A DNA stretch of 11,260 bases. Source: JAFDVL01 sp043736395. Lineage in GTDB: Bacteria > Acidobacteriota > Blastocatellia > RBC074. The position numbers were made by a program, and so were the translations under genes. The stretch is taken from assembly GCA_043736395.1 (NCBI GenBank), contig JAYTCQ010000263.1, positions 1 through 11,260 of the forward strand, written 5' to 3'. Numbering within the stretch: position 1 is the first letter of the stretch; each line of letters opens with the position of its first letter. Below the pieces are notes generated by a model. That model did not search any database. It worked only from the letters and a program-made list of their open reading frames with translations, and was not told the origin of the DNA. This document shows positions 7,457-11,260 of this stretch, piece after piece.

Positions 7457-7499
7457 TGAGGAACGAGTGATGAGTGATGAGTGATGAGTAGAAAGGCAT
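7452..7499 (+). repeat. Heptamer-rich repeat, copy 2
   Basis: This copy has three heptamers in a row where copy 1 has two, so it is 48 bases long. It starts with AGTGA, where TGA (7454-7456) is the stop of the four-helix-bundle gene. It is a direct repeat of copy 1 and an inverted repeat of copy 4. Confidence 0.85.
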
Positions 7500-7518
7500 C
7501 GGTAACAAATGTTCTCAG

Positions 7519-7558
7519 GCCTTTACGACTCATTACTCATCACTCGTTTCTCATCACT
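7519..7558 (-). repeat. Heptamer-rich repeat, copy 3 (degenerate)
   Basis: Read on the minus strand it starts AGTGATGAGAAACGAG. It follows the other copies with scattered changes and a one-base insertion near its end. It sits between copies 2 and 4 and could pair with copy 2 in place of copy 4. Confidence 0.75.
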
Positions 7559-7567
7559 CTGCTACTA

Positions 7568-7608
7568 ATGCCTTTCTACTCATCACTCATCACTCGGTCC
7601 TCATCACT
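7568..7608 (-). repeat. Heptamer-rich repeat, copy 4
   Basis: On the minus strand this 41-base copy starts AGTGATGAGGACCGAG, 7 bases after the TAG stop of the leftward Gfo/Idh gene. It matches copy 1 at 39 of 41 positions. Placed this way, it is a gene-end repeat for that gene just as copies 1 and 2 are for theirs. Confidence 0.85.
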
Positions 7609-7615
7609 AAAATTC

Positions 7616-8938
7616 CTACCTCATCGAAACCGCACTCCCAACGCCTATCGAATCCAGATTCATCTTCAGATTCCATTTTTCGTTGGATTTCATCATTTTA
7701 TCCCACGTGACTTCGCGTCCTTCGTACGCCGCCATTCGACCTAAAATCGTCGTCAGCGTAGTCTCTGCACCATGTTCACATTGATTGTCAAATTTGCCGG
7801 ACTTGATGCTTTCGACCAAAGCCTGCATTTTTGTACCGACCGCTTTGTGCAAATCAACTTTGCCGCAATCAATTTTCTCCGCCGTCTTAGCACCGTCTTT
7901 CACTTCGTTGTAATTAATCGTCGCGGGACCGCTTTGTAATGATTCCGACGCGCCTTTCGTGCCGAAAAATCTTTCGCCGGATTGACGGTAGCCTTTGTTT
8001 TTAAATTGATTCGAATTGAAGCTGACGTGAACATCGCCGGGATAGGTGTACGTCAAAATAAAATGATCGCTGCACAAATATTCAGCAGGTACGCCGTCCA
8101 CTTGTTTACGCAGCGCACGCCCCGCCGTACCCGTAGCTTTGATCGGATGCGACTTCATCGCCCAATTCACAATGTCCAAAATGTGAATATTTTGCTCGAC
8201 AAGAATGTCGCCGGAAAGCGCGCGATCAAAGACCCAGTTGCGAATGCGCGATTCTAAATCAGACATGCCGGGTTTGTTTTGACGTCCTAAATCGTTCGTG
8301 TAATAAAACGTCTGACCCAGCACAATGTCGCCGATTTCTCCTGCATGAATGCGATCAATCATCCCGCGATAGCCGACATCGTACCGCTTCTGCAAGCCGA
8401 CGTGCATGCTGACTTTGTTGTTATATTTCTTGCCGATACTCATCACCTTCAAACATCCAGTGACGTCCGTAGCAACTGGTTTTTCGCAGTAAACATGCTT
8501 GCCTGCCATCACAGCGGCTTCGAGATGATCGGGATGAAAATATGGCGGACTGGTGACGAGTACGACATCTACGTCTTTCGACTGAACTAATTTTTCGTAA
8601 GATTTATGGCCTTTAAAAAGATTGGCTTCGGGAATTTTGCTATAACCTTTTGCCGTAGATTTTTCATCAAACATCGTCCGCGCCGCCATCACCTTGTCTT
8701 CAAAAATATCCATCAACGCGGTGATGCGAACTTCGGTATTATTGAGAAACTCTCCGCCGTCATACGAACCGCGTCCGCCGCAGCCAATAATGCCGAGACC
8801 AAGAGAAGAATTTGCGACCGAGCCAAAGGCTGTAGCCGCCGGAACAATCAATAAGCCTACGCCAGCAGTCGAAGACATTTTCAGAAAGCTGCGCCGCGCT
8901 TTTGATTTCACTAATTTCGATTTTGCAATTGGTTTCAT
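7616..8938 (-). CDS. Gfo/Idh/MocA-family oxidoreductase, Tat-exported (second copy type)
   Basis: This 440-residue NAD(P)-dependent oxidoreductase is of the exported type common in Planctomycetes, Verrucomicrobia and Acidobacteria. The twin-arginine signal ARRSFLK (14-20) precedes a hydrophobic stretch ending ATAFG. The nucleotide site is LGLGIIGCGGRGS (glycines at 52-57). CEKPVATD (151-158) supplies the conserved Lys153, and DILVEQNIHILDIVNW (244-259) is the usual substrate-side motif. The start is ATG 8938, because GGAGG lies 8 bases upstream; a longer reading from 8953 would put that ribosome site inside the gene. It follows the aldolase gene with a 59-base gap and may belong to the sugar-acid set, but a perfect TATAAT in that gap suggests a promoter of its own. 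The sequence differs clearly from the 3787 gene, so this is not a recent duplicate. Confidence 0.93.
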   Translation of the reverse strand: MKPIAKSKLVKSKARRSFLKMSSTAGVGLLIVPAATAFGSVANSSLGLGIIGCGGRGSYDGGEFLNNTEVRITALMDIFEDKVMAARTMFDEKSTAKGYSKIPEANLFKGHKSYEKLVQSKDVDVVLVTSPPYFHPDHLEAAVMAGKHVYCEKPVATDVTGCLKVMSIGKKYNNKVSMHVGLQKRYDVGYRGMIDRIHAGEIGDIVLGQTFYYTNDLGRQNKPGMSDLESRIRNWVFDRALSGDILVEQNIHILDIVNWAMKSHPIKATGTAGRALRKQVDGVPAEYLCSDHFILTYTYPGDVHVSFNSNQFKNKGYRQSGERFFGTKGASESLQSGPATINYNEVKDGAKTAEKIDCGKVDLHKAVGTKMQALVESIKSGKFDNQCEHGAETTLTTILGRMAAYEGREVTWDKMMKSNEKWNLKMNLDSIGVGSAVSMR

Positions 8939-8959
8939 GATGATTTCCTCCATGAAACC

Positions 8960-8965
8960 ATTATA
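8960..8965 (-). promoter_or_regulatory. Candidate -10 box before the second Gfo/Idh gene
   Basis: The minus strand reads TATAAT here, about 22 bases before ATG 8938, so the leader would be only some 14 bases but would still hold the GGAGG site. A weak -35 candidate (TGGTAT) lies 16 bases upstream. The -10 is perfect and the -35 is poor, so this is tentative. Confidence 0.35.
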
Positions 8966-8997
8966 GATATTTGTGTGAGAGATACCAGATCAAAATC

Positions 8998-9888
8998 TCA
9001 ATTTTCTGAAATGTCAGCCATGATCTGCTGCAATTCTGCTTTCGCAATTTCATCCAGAGCACGTGTCGGTGGACGCACCGTTGTATGTTGGATAATGCCC
9101 AGTGCTTTCAGATTGTGCTTCATTCCCGACACGCCGAGTCCGGGTTGTAATTCAAAACGAATGAGCGGCAAATGACGATTGAATTCAGCGCGGGCTTCCT
9201 TGAATTTTCCTGCTTCGTATAAATTCCAAACCTTAACAAACATCGGCATCATATCGCTGCCGGGCATTGTGCCGCGTGCGCCGCGCTGCAATTCTTCCAG
9301 GAAAAAATGTCCATTCAAGCCGCCAAAAATCGTCATCGAATCGCCGACAGCTTCTTTGACTTCGGTAACTTTCATCGCTGTCGGAGGTGCTTCAACTTTG
9401 GTGTATCGCACATTCAGACATTCCCTTGCCAGCCGCGCCATTTGTCCTGCGCCGATATTCACTCCAGTCAAGAGTGGCGCATCCTGAATCATAATTGGAA
9501 TCGAAACCGCTTCAGAAATTGACTGATAATATCCGATCAAATCTTCTGCCGAAGGTTTCAAAAAATACGGCGGCAAAATCATCAATCCGTCTGCGCCTGC
9601 GTCTTGAGCGGCTTTGGAAATTTGTACTGCGACGTGTGTGCCCGTGTGTCCGGTTGAAACAAAGACCGGCACACGCTTGCGAACTTCTTTGATAATCAGC
9701 GGCATCAAACGCGCTTTTTCAGATTCGCTTAATGCATAGCCTTCGCTCGCATTGCCGAAAATCGCAATGCCATGCACTCCGCACTCAATCAAATAATTGA
9801 TGAGTGAAAGTTGGCTCTGTTCGTCAATTTCGTATTGTTCATTAAAAGTTGTAAGGGCGATAGGAAAAATTCCTTCGTAATTTGTCAT
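8998..9888 (-). CDS. DHDPS/NAL-family aldolase or dehydratase, probably for a 2-keto-3-deoxy sugar acid
   Basis: This 296-residue class I aldolase-type TIM barrel keeps the Schiff-base lysine (Lys164 in RYTKVEA) and PPYF (106-109). Where dihydrodipicolinate synthase has GTTGE it has GNASE (45-49). Where DapA has YNVPSRTG it has QDAPLLTG (135-142), so both the catalytic tyrosine and the substrate-binding arginine are absent. It is therefore not DapA. With the upstream enolase-family enzyme, a role in splitting or dehydrating a 2-keto-3-deoxy acid is the best guess. ATG 9888 is preferred. An in-frame GTG at 9939 would add 17 residues encoded mostly by a dispersed repeat, and the normal family start (TNYEGIFPIALTTF) begins at 9888. 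AGGAG lies 11 bases upstream. The gene ends 59 bases before the second Gfo/Idh gene. Confidence 0.9.
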   Translation of the reverse strand: MTNYEGIFPIALTTFNEQYEIDEQSQLSLINYLIECGVHGIAIFGNASEGYALSESEKARLMPLIIKEVRKRVPVFVSTGHTGTHVAVQISKAAQDAGADGLMILPPYFLKPSAEDLIGYYQSISEAVSIPIMIQDAPLLTGVNIGAGQMARLARECLNVRYTKVEAPPTAMKVTEVKEAVGDSMTIFGGLNGHFFLEELQRGARGTMPGSDMMPMFVKVWNLYEAGKFKEARAEFNRHLPLIRFELQPGLGVSGMKHNLKALGIIQHTTVRPPTRALDEIAKAELQQIMADISEN

Positions 9889-9909
9889 TCTCAGCAAAGC
9901 TCCTGCACC

Positions 9910-10028
9910 GTTCGTAGTCCCGCCTTCAGGCGGAATCACTAACTGGTCTTAATATTTATTCGTAGACTTAGTTTCATCGAAAAGAATTTACTCATCAAAT
10001 CATTCCGCCTGAAGGCGGGACTACGAAC
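9910..10028. repeat. Dispersed inverted-repeat element, inner copy (119 bp)
   Basis: The arms 9910-9936 and 10002-10028 are perfect 27-base reverse complements, and each contains the hairpin CCGCCTTCAGGCGG. The centre is 65 bases, rich in A and T. Read on the minus strand, the first half encodes residues 387-396 and the stop of the enolase-family protein, and the second half is the leader of the aldolase gene. About 75 bases match the copy at the right edge of the window in the opposite orientation. No open frame of its own is present, so if mobile it is moved by something else. Confidence 0.85.
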
Positions 10029-11185
10029 TGTTGTAATTTTTCTTCGTCAATTTCAATACCTAGCCCTGCGCCGTCGGGGATGCCAACCACGCCTGCGCCG
10101 ATTGGTAATGAGGCTTTCAATAATTGTTCGGCGACCTGCCAAACTTGCGGATTGCATTCCACCAACATCAAATTCGGAATCGAAGCGGCGACGTGCAACG
10201 CGGCGGCGATTTGTACGCCGAGTCCGATGCTGACGTGAAAGGCTACGGGGATGTTATGCAATTCGGCGAGCGCACAAAGTTTCATTCCTTCGGTGATGCC
10301 TGTACGACCGATGTCAGGTTGAAAAATTTCGACTGCACCTGCGTCAAAGAATGGTTTCATTTCCCAACGCGTACGCCAACATTCGCCAATAGCGACAGGG
10401 GTATCAATGCTGTTCGCAAGACGAGCGTGTCCATTCACATCTTCGGGTTTGAGAGGTGCTTCAAACCAAGTTGCTTTTCGCGCATCAAGTTCACGCCCGA
10501 ATCGAACCGCTTCGGATTGTCCCATCCGCCACAAAACATCGAGCATTAATTTTGTTTTATTGCCCAGCCGTTCGCGCAAACCATCGTGCAATTGCAACAA
10601 CGCTTCCGGTTCGCCGTCCATAAATATTTTGAAGGCATTGAAGCCGCGCTGTTGATAGTCAGCGGCTTGCGCAATCCGCGCTGCATCGTCAGTACCTGAT
10701 AAACCGGAAACATACGCGGGCAATTCATTGACGAACGCTCCGCCCAGCAAATCGCAAACACGAACATTCAACGCTTTGGCTTTGATGTCCCACAAGGCAG
10801 TATCAATTCCCGCAATCGCGTCGAGTAAAAATGAGCCGACGTGCCCGCGTACGCGCATTGCGTTGTACATCCGTGACCACAATCGTTCGTGCGCCATCGC
10901 GTTTTCACCCAATAAAATCGGGGCTAAAATCGTATTGACGATGGTGCAAACAATTTCAGGAGCGACAGGAGATTGCGCTTCGCCCCAGCCGATGATGCCC
11001 GCATCCGTTTCAATTTTGATGAGCGCGGTTTCGATTTTGCTTGAATAAAGGGTTTGATACGTCGCAGCAAAACGATAATCAGAAACGCCTGGTTGCAAAG
11101 GCGCAGGCGATCCGGCAGTGCCACGCGCTTCTGCTACGTTGCGCGGAATTTTTATGGCGTAAGCTGTGACGTTCGTGATTTTCAT
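9995..11185 (-). CDS. Enolase-superfamily enzyme, mandelate-racemase type (sugar-acid dehydratase or racemase)
   Basis: This 396-residue protein has the N-terminal capping domain (1 to about 125) and the modified TIM barrel. The metal ligands are Asp216 (LMLDV), Glu242 (WFEAP) and Glu268 (IGECW). The catalytic pair is Asp291 (QPDIGR) with His317 (AFHVS), and Glu343 closes the site. These spacings follow mandelate racemase closely. The usual KxK is Lys186-Ile-Phe188, so the second lysine is missing. A dehydratase acting on a sugar acid fits better than a racemase and fits the aldolase next door; the substrate is not readable. The last ten residues (FVVPPSGGMI) are encoded by a repeat element. 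The start ATG 11185 directly abuts the second copy of that element, and only a weak GGCGGGG precedes it. It is the first visible gene of the leftward set. Confidence 0.92.
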   Translation of the reverse strand: MKITNVTAYAIKIPRNVAEARGTAGSPAPLQPGVSDYRFAATYQTLYSSKIETALIKIETDAGIIGWGEAQSPVAPEIVCTIVNTILAPILLGENAMAHERLWSRMYNAMRVRGHVGSFLLDAIAGIDTALWDIKAKALNVRVCDLLGGAFVNELPAYVSGLSGTDDAARIAQAADYQQRGFNAFKIFMDGEPEALLQLHDGLRERLGNKTKLMLDVLWRMGQSEAVRFGRELDARKATWFEAPLKPEDVNGHARLANSIDTPVAIGECWRTRWEMKPFFDAGAVEIFQPDIGRTGITEGMKLCALAELHNIPVAFHVSIGLGVQIAAALHVAASIPNLMLVECNPQVWQVAEQLLKASLPIGAGVVGIPDGAGLGIEIDEEKLQQFVVPPSGGMI

Positions 11186-11260
11186 GTTCGTAGCCCCGCC
11201 TTCAGGCGGAAAGTCGTGATGAGTAAATTCTTTTCGATGAAATCAAGCCTACGAATAAAA
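11186..11260. repeat. Dispersed inverted-repeat element, outer copy (cut by window edge)
   Basis: On the plus strand this runs from GTTCGTAGCCCCGCCTTCAG to the end of the window. It matches the minus-strand reading of the element at 9951-10028 at roughly 65 of 75 positions, including the shared core AGTAAATTCTTTTCGATGAA. It is in the opposite orientation to the inner copy. It lies directly upstream of the enolase-family start codon, so it is the leader of that gene. Confidence 0.8.

Larger units (their letters stand above)
7452..7608. terminator. Large stem between convergent genes (possible two-way terminator)
   Basis: Copy 2 and copy 4 are reverse complements at 40 of 41 positions apart from one extra heptamer, with a 68-base centre that contains copy 3. 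Transcripts from either direction would fold into a long stem at the meeting point of the rightward four-helix-bundle gene and the leftward Gfo/Idh gene. There is no clear T tract, so termination is inferred from position and structure only. Confidence 0.4.

Noticed and set aside
6975..7608. Tandem heptamers resembling a CRISPR array
   Set aside because: The units are 7 bases, contiguous, and lack spacers of constant length; there are no cas genes.
7481..7744. Open frame over the repeats, rich in LITHHSFLIT-type peptides
   Set aside because: It is an artefact of the heptamer repeats and of the antisense of the Gfo/Idh gene, with no ribosome site or known domain.
8939..8953. Upstream ATG 8953 for the second Gfo/Idh gene
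   Set aside because: The ribosome site GGAGG lies inside those five codons and is ideally spaced for ATG 8938.
8998..9888. Annotation as dapA (dihydrodipicolinate synthase)
   Set aside because: The DapA tyrosine and arginine are replaced and the neighbours are sugar-acid type, not lysine synthesis.
9889..9939. GTG start at 9939 for the aldolase gene
   Set aside because: The added residues come from the dispersed repeat, and the family's usual N-terminus begins at ATG 9888.

Overview
The window is bacterial and gene-dense. It holds nine protein genes, one of them cut by the left edge, and several kinds of short dispersed repeat. Three things hint at the source: two twin-arginine-exported Gfo/Idh/MocA oxidoreductases, a bacterial angiotensin-converting-enzyme homologue, and short inverted-repeat elements in most gene gaps. 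Together they suggest a soil- or sediment-type Gram-negative bacterium, most likely Acidobacteriota (perhaps Blastocatellia). This is inference; no rRNA or marker gene is present. The envelope genes (outer-membrane channel, lipoproteins) show directly that the cell is diderm.

Left block, minus strand, 1-3568: a small exported protein with two PepSY-like repeats, then an outer-membrane channel, a lipoprotein membrane-fusion protein and the start of an RND inner-membrane pump. The last three overlap by 4 bases at each junction (ATGA, then TTGA with a TTG start). They form a translationally coupled tripartite efflux operon.

A divergent 218-base gap (3569-3786) separates this block from a rightward Tat-exported Gfo/Idh protein (3787-5001). 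The gap carries the best promoter of the window (TTGAGA, 17 bases, TATAAA), an 8-bp dyad around it, and a hairpin followed by T's in the leader. After that gene comes a 100-110 bp MITE-like element with long inverted arms, then an M2-family peptidyl-dipeptidase lipoprotein (5165-6979), then a small four-helix-bundle gene (7064-7456).

The four-helix-bundle gene sits between direct copies of a 41-48 base repeat rich in the heptamer GATGAGT. Two more copies in inverted orientation lie between it and the convergent gene that follows. All three genes that meet here end at or within 8 bases of a copy.

Right block, minus strand, 7616-11185: an enolase-superfamily (mandelate-racemase type) dehydratase or racemase, a DHDPS/NAL-type aldolase, and a second Tat-exported Gfo/Idh protein. 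The order fits non-phosphorylating sugar-acid breakdown: sugar acid to 2-keto-3-deoxy acid, then aldol cleavage. The substrate cannot be read from the sequence. The enolase-family gene is bracketed by two copies, in opposite orientation, of one repeat element. The inner copy encodes the last ten residues of the enzyme and forms the leader of the aldolase gene.

No CRISPR array, tRNA, rRNA, transposase or integrase was seen. The nearest thing to an undescribed system is the four-helix-bundle gene with its repeat copies, and the MITE-like elements used as gene ends and leaders.
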